This document shows positions 51,729 to 58,443 of a stretch of 64,000 nucleotides of DNA, one piece after another; position 1 is the stretch's first letter; every line of letters starts with the position of its first letter. The DNA comes from Burkholderiales bacterium. Its GTDB lineage: Bacteria; Pseudomonadota; Gammaproteobacteria; Burkholderiales; SG8-39. The stretch spans positions 1 to 64,000 of the forward strand of contig JACZJT010000036.1 in the NCBI GenBank assembly GCA_014860445.1. The letters are read 5' to 3'. The translations under genes were made by a program, and so were the position numbers. Under the pieces are notes generated by a model. That model searched no databases. It worked only from the letters and a program-made list of their open reading frames with translations, and was not told the origin of the DNA.

Positions 51729-51754
51729 CCCTCCCGCGCGAAAACGCGGGAGGG
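51729..51754 (+). terminator. Hairpin after RIT recombinase C
   Basis: CCCTCCCGCG (51729-51738) and CGCGGGAGGG (51745-51754) form a perfect 10-bp stem with a six-base loop. There is no T run, so termination is uncertain. It lies between the two inverted TATGTGGAG arms of the right RIT end and could instead be part of the recombination site. Confidence 0.45.
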
Positions 51755-51784
51755 CCTGTGCACGATGACGCGCCACTCCACATA

Positions 51785-52378
51785 TCAAAGAAGTCCCGAT
51801 TCGGCGAACGACATCACACCGCCTCCCGCGACGACGAAATGATCCAGAACCCTGACGTCAACCAGTGCCAGGGCCTGCTTCAACGACTGCGTCAGCAACT
51901 CGTCCGCATGACTGGGTTCGGCAACGCCGGACGGATGGTTATGCGCGAAGATGACCGCGGCAGCGTTGTTGACGAGGCTCCTCTTGACGACTTCCCGCGG
52001 ATACACGCTGGTTTGCGTCAGCGTGCCGCGAAACATTTCCTCCGGTTCGATTACCCGATGCTGAGCATCCAGGAACAAGACCATGAATACTTCATAGTCC
52101 CGCCCGGCCAGCGTCATGCGCAGGAAATCGCGCACGCTAGCCGGCGACGACAGCACATCCCGGTGGCGCAGCGCTTCGACGAGCGAACGGCGTACCAGTT
52201 CCTTCGCGACCTTCAGCTTCGTTGTCACCTTCGGCTGCGGGTCGTACATTGCCGGGCACTCGTTCAGCAGCTTCGACAGGCTTCCGCCGGCATCCTGCAG
52301 TATCCGCACAGCGGTCTTGCTCCCGACGAGCATGCCAAGCAAATCCACGTCGGACATCGCTTCAACGATTTGACTCAC
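51785..52378 (-). CDS. radC: RadC-like JAB-domain protein
   Basis: A GTG start at 52378 is chosen because AAGGAGAACACC lies directly before it; the open frame continues upstream through the leader. The 197-residue protein has a short helix-hairpin-helix region (SKTAVRILQDAGGSLSKLLN), then the JAB/MPN metal-binding site AAVIFAHNHPSGVAEPSHAD. Mobile-element RadC proteins are common in ICEs and genomic islands; their role is unclear despite the historical name. Its last codons (SFAESGLL, stop) fall within the RIT terminal repeat, so the present C-terminus was supplied by the inserted element. Translation is probably controlled by the leader. Confidence 0.92.
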   Translation of the reverse strand: MSQIVEAMSDVDLLGMLVGSKTAVRILQDAGGSLSKLLNECPAMYDPQPKVTTKLKVAKELVRRSLVEALRHRDVLSSPASVRDFLRMTLAGRDYEVFMVLFLDAQHRVIEPEEMFRGTLTQTSVYPREVVKRSLVNNAAAVIFAHNHPSGVAEPSHADELLTQSLKQALALVDVRVLDHFVVAGGGVMSFAESGLL

Positions 52379-52594
52379 GGTGTTCTCCTTTACAAAAGAA
52401 AGGGGAACACCTCCCCCTCGGGGAAGAGATATCCCCCGAGGGTTGAAAGACTTCAAAAAATGCTCAATCGCGACGATCTCGCCGGACGTGAGCCCAAGCG
52501 TAAAGTCGGTCCAGCGGACCACGGATACAACCTGATGCATGACAGCTACCTCCAGGCCTTTCGGCCACCGGCTTTCAGGAGATGAGGCCGGTTT
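52379..52594 (-). promoter_or_regulatory. Structured 5' leader of radC
   Basis: In transcription order it carries the conserved 50-base box (52594-52545: GAAACCGG, TCTCCTGAAAGCCGGTGG, GGAGGTAG) and a CCCTCGGGGGA/TCCCCGAGGG hairpin. GGTGTTCCCC (from 52411) then pairs at nine of ten bases with GGAGAACACC (52388-52379), which contains the ribosome site next to the GTG. Compared with the DUF3577 leader, both sides of this stem have changed (GGTCTCC/GGAGACC to GGTGTTC/GAACACC), which supports real pairing. It is a candidate radC RNA motif. Confidence 0.65.
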
Positions 52595-52678
52595 CAAGGG
52601 CACTGCCTGATGGCAGTGGGCACACAGAAAGCGATATTGATGGCGCACCGGGCGAGGCCGGACGAACCGGAATGCTCC

Positions 52679-52712
52679 CTACCGAAGCCGTAGTAACCCA
52701 CGGCTTCGGTAG
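52679..52712. other. Perfect 13-bp hairpin downstream of the peptide genes
   Basis: CTACCGAAGCCGT (52679-52691) pairs with ACGGCTTCGGTAG (52700-52712) around an eight-base loop. It lies 87 bases after the second 32-residue peptide gene (minus strand). No T run follows on either strand, so it may be an RNA processing or stability element rather than a terminator. Confidence 0.5.
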
Positions 52713-52799
52713 AGCCCCCGCCGTAAAACACCAGTGGCGAGGGGCTCCGGACACAGGTTCACCAGTTCCGACATGCAAGCACGCGGGGCAGACTGTGCC

Positions 52800-52898
52800 T
52801 CATGCCAGGATCCGGACGATGACGATGACTTGTGAGACCACGATGCACAGCACCATGATCTTTAGGTTGGTAACTACGTTCCACAGCGCTTGCTTCAT
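52800..52898 (-). CDS. 32-residue membrane peptide A
   Basis: A 32-codon gene: MKQALWNVVTNLK, then a hydrophobic span (IMVLCIVVSQVIVIVRILA). The SD GAAGGAGAGG lies three bases before the ATG. A second gene of exactly the same length and pattern lies 92 bases upstream (52991-53089); about 18 of 32 residues are identical and the changes are conservative, so both are under selection as proteins. One transmembrane helix with a short amphipathic N-terminus resembles type I toxin peptides and small regulatory membrane proteins, but no known family is recognised. Confidence 0.65.
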   Translation of the reverse strand: MKQALWNVVTNLKIMVLCIVVSQVIVIVRILA

Positions 52899-52976
52899 GG
52901 GCCTCTCCTTCAAGTGGTTGGCGGGGTTTTCACCTCTGGGTTGGCCCACAGGTGAAAACCCCGCCCGAAGGAGAGG
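52899..52976 (-). promoter_or_regulatory. Leader of peptide A with nested stem sequestering the ribosome site
   Basis: CCTCTCCTTC (from 52976) pairs perfectly over 10 bp with GAAGGAGAGG (52911-52902), the ribosome site of peptide A. Between them lies a second perfect 16-bp stem (GGCGGGGTTTTCACCT with AGGTGAAAACCCCGCC, 52920-52965). The two stems stack into one long hairpin that would block translation. It begins 15 bases after the stop of peptide B. Confidence 0.7.
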
Positions 52977-52990
52977 TTTTCGGAAAAAGA

Positions 52991-53089
52991 TCAGGCGATC
53001 GCTTTGGCGAGCGCGATGAGCTGAGAGAGAACGATGATCAGGACCATGAGCTTCAGGTCCGTGACCACGTTCCACAGGGCTTCTTTCAT
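52991..53089 (-). CDS. 32-residue membrane peptide B
   Basis: A 32-codon gene: MKEALWNVVTDLK followed by a hydrophobic span (LMVLIIVLSQLIALAKAIA). The ribosome site GAGGAGACTGTC precedes the ATG. It is paralogous to peptide A (same length, same start MK-ALWNVVT-LK, same V/L-S-Q in the span). It lies 91 bases after the DUF3577 stop and could be cotranscribed with DUF3577, peptide A and radC on the minus strand. A toxin-like, signalling or membrane-stress role is possible; nothing in the sequence decides. Confidence 0.65.
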   Translation of the reverse strand: MKEALWNVVTDLKLMVLIIVLSQLIALAKAIA

Positions 53090-53155
53090 GACAGTCTCCT
53101 CGGAAAAAACACGGGGAGACCACTCCCCGGGGAGAGAGATCTCCCCAGGGGGTGA
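53090..53155 (-). promoter_or_regulatory. Leader of peptide B
   Basis: CACCCCCTGGGGAGA and TCTCTCCCCGGGGAG form hairpins. GGTCTCC (53121-53115) can then pair with GGAGACT (53099-53093, one G-U), the ribosome site of peptide B. The arrangement is the shortened form of the DUF3577 leader without the conserved upstream box. Confidence 0.6.
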
Positions 53156-53180
53156 AAGAACTACTGCCTGATACGAGCGC

Positions 53181-53621
53181 CTATGCTTCGACGCTCTCGG
53201 ACTCGCTCGAACCCGCGGGCTGCGGCAGGTCGATGGATTCGCCGTTGACCTTGGCAAACTTGACCCGCAGCAGACGACCCTTGATGCTCACGCCGGGTTG
53301 TCCCTTCTTTTCACCTTTTTCGAAGGTGAACAGTTCGGGATAGATGTCGGCGATCTTGAAGCCGATGAGCACGGTCTTTTCGGCCGTTACATCGGACTCC
53401 AGCTGCTTGACGATCTTCTTGGCATCGGCGCCGCTCACCCTGCAGTCGAACCTGGTGTAGCCGATGTCATCGGTGCTGCCTCGCATCGCGGACACGGTGC
53501 AGGCCAGAAACTCCTGGCCCTTCTTCGGCGTGACCGTGCGAACGCGATTGAGATAGCCGACGCCTTCGACGTGCAGGTTGAAATACGACGACTGACTTGT
53601 TGCCTGGGATTGCTCGGACAT
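53181..53621 (-). CDS. DUF3577 (STY4534-type) ICE protein
   Basis: The ATG at 53621 follows AAGGAGACCATC and gives 146 residues; the longer frame runs back through the leader. The protein has SSYFNLHVEGVGYLNRVRTV, GQEFLACTVSAMRGSTDDIG and FDCRVSGADAKKIVKQLESD, the DUF3577 pattern typical of ICE and pathogenicity-island maintenance clusters (STY4534 family). It is a single-domain beta-rich protein of the OB-like size class and probably binds nucleic acid (inference). A truncated copy with its leader lies at 29242-29529. Confidence 0.88.
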   Translation of the reverse strand: MSEQSQATSQSSYFNLHVEGVGYLNRVRTVTPKKGQEFLACTVSAMRGSTDDIGYTRFDCRVSGADAKKIVKQLESDVTAEKTVLIGFKIADIYPELFTFEKGEKKGQPGVSIKGRLLRVKFAKVNGESIDLPQPAGSSESESVEA

Positions 53622-53759
53622 GATGGTCTCCTTTTCACATGAAAAATAAAGGGGAGACCATGCCCCGACCGGGGATAGGAATCCCCGACTGGGATGAAGC
53701 AACTGACAACTACCTCCGAGCCTTGCGGCCACCGGTTCTCAGGAGATCTGACCGGTTTC
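53622..53759 (-). promoter_or_regulatory. Structured 5' leader of DUF3577
   Basis: It has the conserved 50-base box (53759-53710: GAAACCGGTCAGATCTCC, GAGAACCGGTGGCCGCAAGG, CGGAGGTAG). CCCAGTCGGGGA and TCCCCGGTCGGGG hairpins follow. ATGGTCTCC (53661-53653) then pairs perfectly over 9 bp with GGAGACCAT (53631-53623), covering the ribosome site. The box contains both AGATCTCCTGA and GGAGGTAG, which could pair alternatively and so give a two-state switch. Confidence 0.65.
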
Positions 53760-53901
53760 GGCGCTCTTGCGAGCGAAGGGCGATGCGTAACGAGCATCAA
53801 GCGGGCTGGCACAGCCAACATAAAACCCTGACAGCTTCAGCTCGACGCCCGCCATGCGGCAGGGAGTCGAACGGTATGTATTCAAATTAGATGACCGTCA
53901 C

Positions 53902-54195
53902 TCACGGTTTTGGTTCCATTGCGTCGTCATCGGTCGTGGCTACGAGGCCGCGTTCGACAACAGTCTTCCCCAGGCTCACGCAGAGGTTCACTTCGACAAA
54001 GGCTTCGGCGCCGGGTGCCGAACATTTCCTCAGGGCCTGAACACGAAATCCGTGAAAGGTTGCGCGATACTCGCCGTGGCGCGCCGCCTCCTGCAGCGCG
54101 AGCAGTGCAATCGCCCGGACCATCCGGAGTTCCTCTGCGCTCGGAAAGCGCACCGACTCACAGGTAGCGCGTGCCGCAATGTCTTGGTCATTCAA
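53902..54195 (-). CDS. Hypothetical ICE protein
   Basis: A 97-residue protein (FPSAEELRMVRAIALLALQE in the middle, then FVEVNLCVSLGKTVVERGLV). It is mixed alpha/beta and not recognised. It overlaps the SSB-like gene by four bases, so it is made from the same mRNA and probably belongs to the ICE DNA-maintenance set. Its downstream flank is the start of the DUF3577 leader. Confidence 0.6.
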   Translation of the reverse strand: MNDQDIAARATCESVRFPSAEELRMVRAIALLALQEAARHGEYRATFHGFRVQALRKCSAPGAEAFVEVNLCVSLGKTVVERGLVATTDDDAMEPKP

Positions 54196-54593
54196 GCCGA
54201 TGCCCTGCCCTCGGATGCCTCTCGCCGCGGCTTGAACCTGGCCTCAGCGAGCCGTGCGAGACTCAGATAAAGACGGTCCGCGTTCAGATACGGTGCGCGG
54301 CGCTCCTCGCCTGTAGCCGTCACAGTCCATTTGCTCTCGGCGAGCCGCCCGATGACATGCACGCGCGCGCCCTTCTTCACGAGCTGCGCAACCTCCGCCG
54401 CATGTCGCTCGCCCCAGACATTGACGTCGAGCCAGAATCCACCGGCCTGCTCCAGCCCGCCGCTGCCGTCCTGACGGTACTCGTCGAAGAACACGCGAAG
54501 CTCGGCGACCTGCCGTTCTTCCTTGCCGACCAGGACTGTCTTCAAGACCGGCTGATCACCCACATTTCCAGTTCCACGAAACTCGTTTGACAT
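54192..54593 (-). CDS. ssb: SSB-like single-stranded DNA-binding protein
   Basis: A 133-residue OB-fold protein: NEFRGTGNVGDQPVLKTVLV at the start, FWLDVNVWGERHAAEVAQLV in the centre and KKGARVHVIGRLAESKWTVT next, which is the SSB pattern (V-x-G-R-L, W-G-E). It is shorter than chromosomal SSB and lacks the acidic C-terminal tip, as usual for ICE-encoded forms. It would coat single strands during conjugative transfer or replication of the excised circle. It overlaps the downstream small gene by four bases. Confidence 0.88.
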   Translation of the reverse strand: MSNEFRGTGNVGDQPVLKTVLVGKEERQVAELRVFFDEYRQDGSGGLEQAGGFWLDVNVWGERHAAEVAQLVKKGARVHVIGRLAESKWTVTATGEERRAPYLNADRLYLSLARLAEARFKPRREASEGRASA

Positions 54594-54775
54594 ACCATCT
54601 CCGTTTGGTTGATTGACTCGTTGATATACGGCTCAGCCGCGCAGCTTCAGTCCCATACGATCCGCGCTGACGGCAGCAGCACTGGCGCTGAAGCGCGGCG
54701 TTTCACGAGAAACCTTTGAAGTACCGTCGTCATGGTGCCCGCCCGACCTGGATGCCCCGACTATCAGTTGCGATC

Positions 54776-55858
54776 TCACAGCAATTCCGTGTCAGGTTGC
54801 TGCAGCACTTCGGTCGCGGTGAGCGATGCCTGTTCCAGCAGGCGCAGCTCGGCATCGGTCAGCTTCACGCGGCGCCGTGTATGCCGCGGTGCCTCTGCTG
54901 CGGTAAACACCTTGCGCGGCACTTCGCCGAAAAGAGCGATCGCAGCACGCACACGCAGGCGCGCCATCTGGTCCGCTGCCGGCAGGAAATCACTACGGCT
55001 CAATAGGCGCAGTTCCTCGCGCAGCAGATGCCGCTCCCAGCGGATCGGCTCGAGAAACAGGGCGCGCATCTCCCGGCCGACCACGCGAATCGCGACCCTG
55101 CCCTCCTCGTCGCTCATCCGGTCCTTGTGGATAAGTGTCTTGATCATCCGCACGTAGTAGTCGAACTCGACGATTGCCTCTGCTGTGGCGTAGCCATAGG
55201 GACTGCGAAACCCGAGCTCCACGGTCTTGGGGCTTCGCGAACCCATGACGGAGAGCGACAGCCCTTTGCGTTTGAGGAGATCGATCGCTTCCTCGCGTGC
55301 CGTGATCACGCGGCCCAGATGAGCACGAATCGCGGCCAACCCCTCGTACATCCGGATCAAGATCCAGTCGGCATACGGGTTGTCGTTCGCGGACAAGTGC
55401 CAGATGGATTTGAGGACGGCCGCAAAGCGCTTTGCCCCGGGAATAGGCGGCAACTTGGCTTCGGCATCTGCAGGACGGCCGGTGAACATGCGATAGGCGT
55501 CTTTGGTGTGCAGCGTCATCGTGTCGGGCGTGGCATCCGCGAGTTGGCCCAGCTTCGCGGCGCGGCTTGCTGTCGGGGCCTCCACGGCGGCGACAGACGC
55601 TGGGCGCCGTGTCTCGCCCTTCGGACTCTGGCGCAACTCGTTTTCCCGCTCGCGCAATTCGAGGAACCTGGCCCAGCGCGGATCAGCCGGATCAGGATTC
55701 TCGGCTGCCACGAGATCTGCCAATGCGTCGCGCTCGGATGCGATGTCGTAACCATCGGCGAAGGGAGAGTCCGGGCTTACCGGGCAAGGCACGGGGCGGG
55801 CTGGCGTGCCATCAAGCTCGCTGCGGTCGTGTCGCGCAGCCGCGTCAGTTTTTGTCAT
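54776..55858 (-). CDS. ICE protein of the PFL_4669 family
   Basis: A 360-residue protein. The signature is MTLHTKDAYRMFTGRPAD near residue 115, then PPIPGAKRFAAVLKSIWHLS and ANDNPYADWILIRMYEGLAA. This family (TIGR03761) occurs almost only in ICEs of the PFGI-1/ICEclc/PAPI type, close to SSB and ParB genes. Its function is unknown, with a role in replication or maintenance proposed from context. The first 100 residues are acidic and variable. About 180 bases without a gene separate it from the SSB-like gene. Confidence 0.9.
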   Translation of the reverse strand: MTKTDAAARHDRSELDGTPARPVPCPVSPDSPFADGYDIASERDALADLVAAENPDPADPRWARFLELRERENELRQSPKGETRRPASVAAVEAPTASRAAKLGQLADATPDTMTLHTKDAYRMFTGRPADAEAKLPPIPGAKRFAAVLKSIWHLSANDNPYADWILIRMYEGLAAIRAHLGRVITAREEAIDLLKRKGLSLSVMGSRSPKTVELGFRSPYGYATAEAIVEFDYYVRMIKTLIHKDRMSDEEGRVAIRVVGREMRALFLEPIRWERHLLREELRLLSRSDFLPAADQMARLRVRAAIALFGEVPRKVFTAAEAPRHTRRRVKLTDAELRLLEQASLTATEVLQQPDTELL

Positions 55859-56065
55859 GGGTGACTCCGTTTCGGCAGACCGCTTTCGGGGAGGCGTGGT
55901 CGGAGCGGCGATGTACCAGCAGTGCCATGCGCCTCACGCCGCTCTGAACCTGGTCGCGCCGGACATTCAGTGCAACCTGAGATCGAATTGAGGGGGGCGT
56001 GGTTGGCCGCGCACCGCAGTGGTGGACTGTTCGCTCAGCTGCTCGTCTGATTGCGTGCCAGGCCG

Positions 56066-57502
56066 TCATGAAAGCTTCCCCGGCTGGCGCCCCGCTTGCA
56101 TCGCGTCGAGCATTTTCCGGATCTCCGCCCGGCGTGCTGCGACCTTGGCATGGTATTCCGGCGTCGCGCGCTCGGCGGCGAGGCGCTGCTCCTCAGCCTC
56201 GCGCTGTTGGCGCAGGATCAACTGCTGTTGATGCTTGCGCCTTGCTACCGCAATCGGTAGTCCCAGTTCGGGAACAAAGGCCCCCACCTCGGCGCGCTTG
56301 ACCATGCCCCGCAGATAGGCGATTGGACTCGTTCGTACCGCGTTCGACCTCATGCGTGCTGTCAGCTCGTCAAGCAGTTCCTGCGCAAGCGTCGGGCAAC
56401 GCAGGACGAGTGCACTGGCGGCGCTTTGCTCTTCCGGCCCTAATCCTTCCGGAAAAATAAAATCACTACCACCAGGCACGAACGCCTGGCTGGAATCAAG
56501 GCGCCGGTCGCCCTGTCGTAGTGGTTGTACTAAATCTTTTGTACTACTTGTTATATGTAATGTGGCGCTTTCGTCGAAACTGTGATGGCGGTTTTGGCGA
56601 ATCTCATTTGGCGCTTTCGGAGAATCAAGTATGTCGGGTTGCCGCAAACCAGCATCGCCGTTTTGTGCAAATCTGCTTGTGGGAACACCGCATACTGGCG
56701 CAGGCGACCCGATTGACCTGTGCGCGAACCCTGGATTGCTGGATGTACGCTCGGCCAGCTTGGCAAGGAGACACGCCAGCCTGATTCTGGCAAACACGCG
56801 AGGGGGAATCCCAGAGATCGCCTCCTCCCATATGCCAAGGCGCTCAAGGCAGCGCCGAGCCGCCTCCTGCTCCCGTCGGGAAAGACCAATGTCTTGTGTC
56901 CAGTGCGTGGCCGACCCGCAAAACCAGCCGTCCCACTGTGCCCTGGATTGCCTGCGTGTCAGGTACAAGGCGCGCGAGAGCATCAGCCCTGCGTTGACAC
57001 CCCCTGCGGCCACCGCGAGAGTGCGGTGAAACGACAAGCCGGGGCCTAAGAGTTCGGAGACCATCGCGCCGTCATCCCAGTCCACGCGGAATGTGCGCAT
57101 CCCTATCACCTCGGATAGCGACGCACCCAGTTGGTCCAGGGCCAGCCGAAAGTGGAGTTTGGCGGGCAGGCCGACCCGCTGCTCGTTCAGAATCGCGAGC
57201 CTTCGGAGGATTTGCCTCGCACTGACCTGTTCTTTCGTAGAAAGCCCCGTTTCCATCTCCCACTGTCCGCTTGTCTTGTAGAACCATCCACCGCTACGCG
57301 CGATATCTCTGCCGTGTCTCGTCCAGTAAATTGCCTGCGAGAGGAGTAGCGCCGCCTTCACGCTTTCTGTCAGATCCACAAGCCTGCGGTGAAACGCAAT
57401 TTGCCTTCCCAAAAGCGGCCAAACGAGCGCCAATTCTTCAGTGGTTCGAGTCCGCCATGATTCAGTGGTGCCTGCAATGCTGGCTTCTCCCTTATCCCTC
57501 AC
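56066..57502 (-). CDS. STY4528-family island replication protein
   Basis: The start is a GTG at 57502; no internal ATG is well placed. The 478-residue protein carries two copies of a helical, winged-helix-like unit. The first (residues about 32-125) has IAFHRRLVDLTESVKAALLL and GQWEMETGLSTKEQVSARQI. The second (about 150-245) has LSFHRTLAVAAGGVNAGLML and HWTQDIGLSRREQEAARRC. A low-complexity linker and a charged C-terminal coiled coil follow. STY4528 proteins are annotated as pathogenicity-island replication proteins; the biochemical basis is unknown. It is in operon with parA-parB-DUF2857. Confidence 0.8.
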   Translation of the reverse strand: MRDKGEASIAGTTESWRTRTTEELALVWPLLGRQIAFHRRLVDLTESVKAALLLSQAIYWTRHGRDIARSGGWFYKTSGQWEMETGLSTKEQVSARQILRRLAILNEQRVGLPAKLHFRLALDQLGASLSEVIGMRTFRVDWDDGAMVSELLGPGLSFHRTLAVAAGGVNAGLMLSRALYLTRRQSRAQWDGWFCGSATHWTQDIGLSRREQEAARRCLERLGIWEEAISGIPPRVFARIRLACLLAKLAERTSSNPGFAHRSIGSPAPVCGVPTSRFAQNGDAGLRQPDILDSPKAPNEIRQNRHHSFDESATLHITSSTKDLVQPLRQGDRRLDSSQAFVPGGSDFIFPEGLGPEEQSAASALVLRCPTLAQELLDELTARMRSNAVRTSPIAYLRGMVKRAEVGAFVPELGLPIAVARRKHQQQLILRQQREAEEQRLAAERATPEYHAKVAARRAEIRKMLDAMQAGRQPGKLS

Positions 57503-57523
57503 ATCGACATCTGTGCGCCAGGC

Positions 57524-57904
57524 TCAGCGGGCGACGGCCGCTGACGCGCGGCCCTGCAGTGCCCGCCATATACGCTCGGGACACACCCTGTACCAGAGCT
57601 TGGCCGGCATACCGAGGCGTCTCTCCTGCAGAAAGCCCGCTTCCCGCAGTAGCCGTCTCGCCGTCTCCTGCTCCCAGCGTGACAGGCCGGTCTCTTCCCC
57701 CCATTCATCCTGCGATTTGTTGAACCATTCATTCAATTGAGGGTCGATTTCCTGTGCAGCGCAAATTGCTTGCGAGAGCAGTAATGCTGCCGTGACGCTT
57801 CCGGTGATTGGGACCAGACATCGATGAAAGCTCACCGGAAGGTCTAGCATTTGCAGCAGCAGTTCCGGGTTCAACCTTGGAGCGGTCGTGGAGAGCGTGT
57901 TCAT
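57524..57904 (-). CDS. Short STY4528-like protein
   Basis: The ATG at 57904 overlaps the DUF2857 stop and gives 126 residues. It contains one copy of the unit repeated in the next gene: PVSFHRCLVPITGSVTAALL, then DEWGEETGLSRWEQETARRL and GMPAKLWYRVCPERI. It is therefore a single-unit paralogue, 21 bases before the start of the two-unit protein. The pair may have arisen by duplication, or one may regulate the other. Confidence 0.7.
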   Translation of the reverse strand: MNTLSTTAPRLNPELLLQMLDLPVSFHRCLVPITGSVTAALLLSQAICAAQEIDPQLNEWFNKSQDEWGEETGLSRWEQETARRLLREAGFLQERRLGMPAKLWYRVCPERIWRALQGRASAAVAR

Positions 57905-58443
57905 AGATCTTTCTCGAATTCCGAGATCACGGCTGCCAGCACGTCCAGCGACAAGCCGCAAAACGTCTGATGTAATTGGTAGTAACGCGCCCGCGGATCG
58001 GATTCATTGATCGCCGCCCAGACCCGCCAGACGCGCTCGCGGGTGGCGATATCGGGAAGCGGAGTTCGCCCAGGAGGTCTGCGAATACCGTATTCACGCC
58101 GACGGCTGAGGGTCAGCTTGTGCCGAACCTTGAAAAGCCTCCGCATCATGGTCCAGGAGGCGCCATGCCGAATGAAGTAGGTTTCCAGCACCTTAGCCTC
58201 GTTGGCGAGCGCGAGCGCACGCAGACCGGCGTTGAGCCTTTGGCTGTCAACGGTGACTGCAATTATTGGCTCGCGCATCGTGGCCAAGCGATGTAGATCG
58301 GCTGCGGAAAGCCCCCGCAGGTGCTCGAGCTGCTCGGTCTCGATTCCCGCGGCGCGTAGCTCCGTAGCATCGCTGCCATTGAGCCGCACAGCGATGTGAT
58401 TGAGCAACATGAAGCGAACGTGCGTATCGACCAGGGGCAACAT
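57901..58443 (-). CDS. DUF2857 protein
   Basis: The ATG at 58443 overlaps the parB stop (ATGA). The 180-residue protein has LRGLSAADLHRLATMREPII near residue 45 and FIRHGASWTMMRRLFKVRHK in the middle, features of DUF2857, a family found between parB and STY4528 genes of ICEs. The R-rich helices (SRRREYGIRRPPGR) suggest DNA binding, perhaps with an FlhC-like fold. Function is not established. Confidence 0.78.
   Translation of the reverse strand: MLPLVDTHVRFMLLNHIAVRLNGSDATELRAAGIETEQLEHLRGLSAADLHRLATMREPIIAVTVDSQRLNAGLRALALANEAKVLETYFIRHGASWTMMRRLFKVRHKLTLSRRREYGIRRPPGRTPLPDIATRERVWRVWAAINESDPRARYYQLHQTFCGLSLDVLAAVISEFEKDL

Larger units (their letters stand above)
48356..51805. mobile_element. 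RIT element (three tyrosine recombinases in tandem)
   Basis: Three overlapping tyrosine recombinase genes of about 409, 323 and 343 residues are bounded by perfect 30-bp inverted repeats (48356-48385 and 51776-51805, GCCGAATCGGGACTTCTTTG and on through TATGTGGAG). Just inside each end a second, inverted CTCCACATA occurs, enclosing a hairpin. This is the organisation of 'recombinase in trio' elements. The outer part of each repeat encodes the last seven residues of RadC in the outward direction, so the right end completes the radC reading frame. Confidence 0.85.

Noticed and set aside
51729-51754. Right RIT hairpin as an ordinary terminator only
   Set aside because: It lacks a T run and lies between the inverted TATGTGGAG arms, so a structural role in recombination is equally likely.
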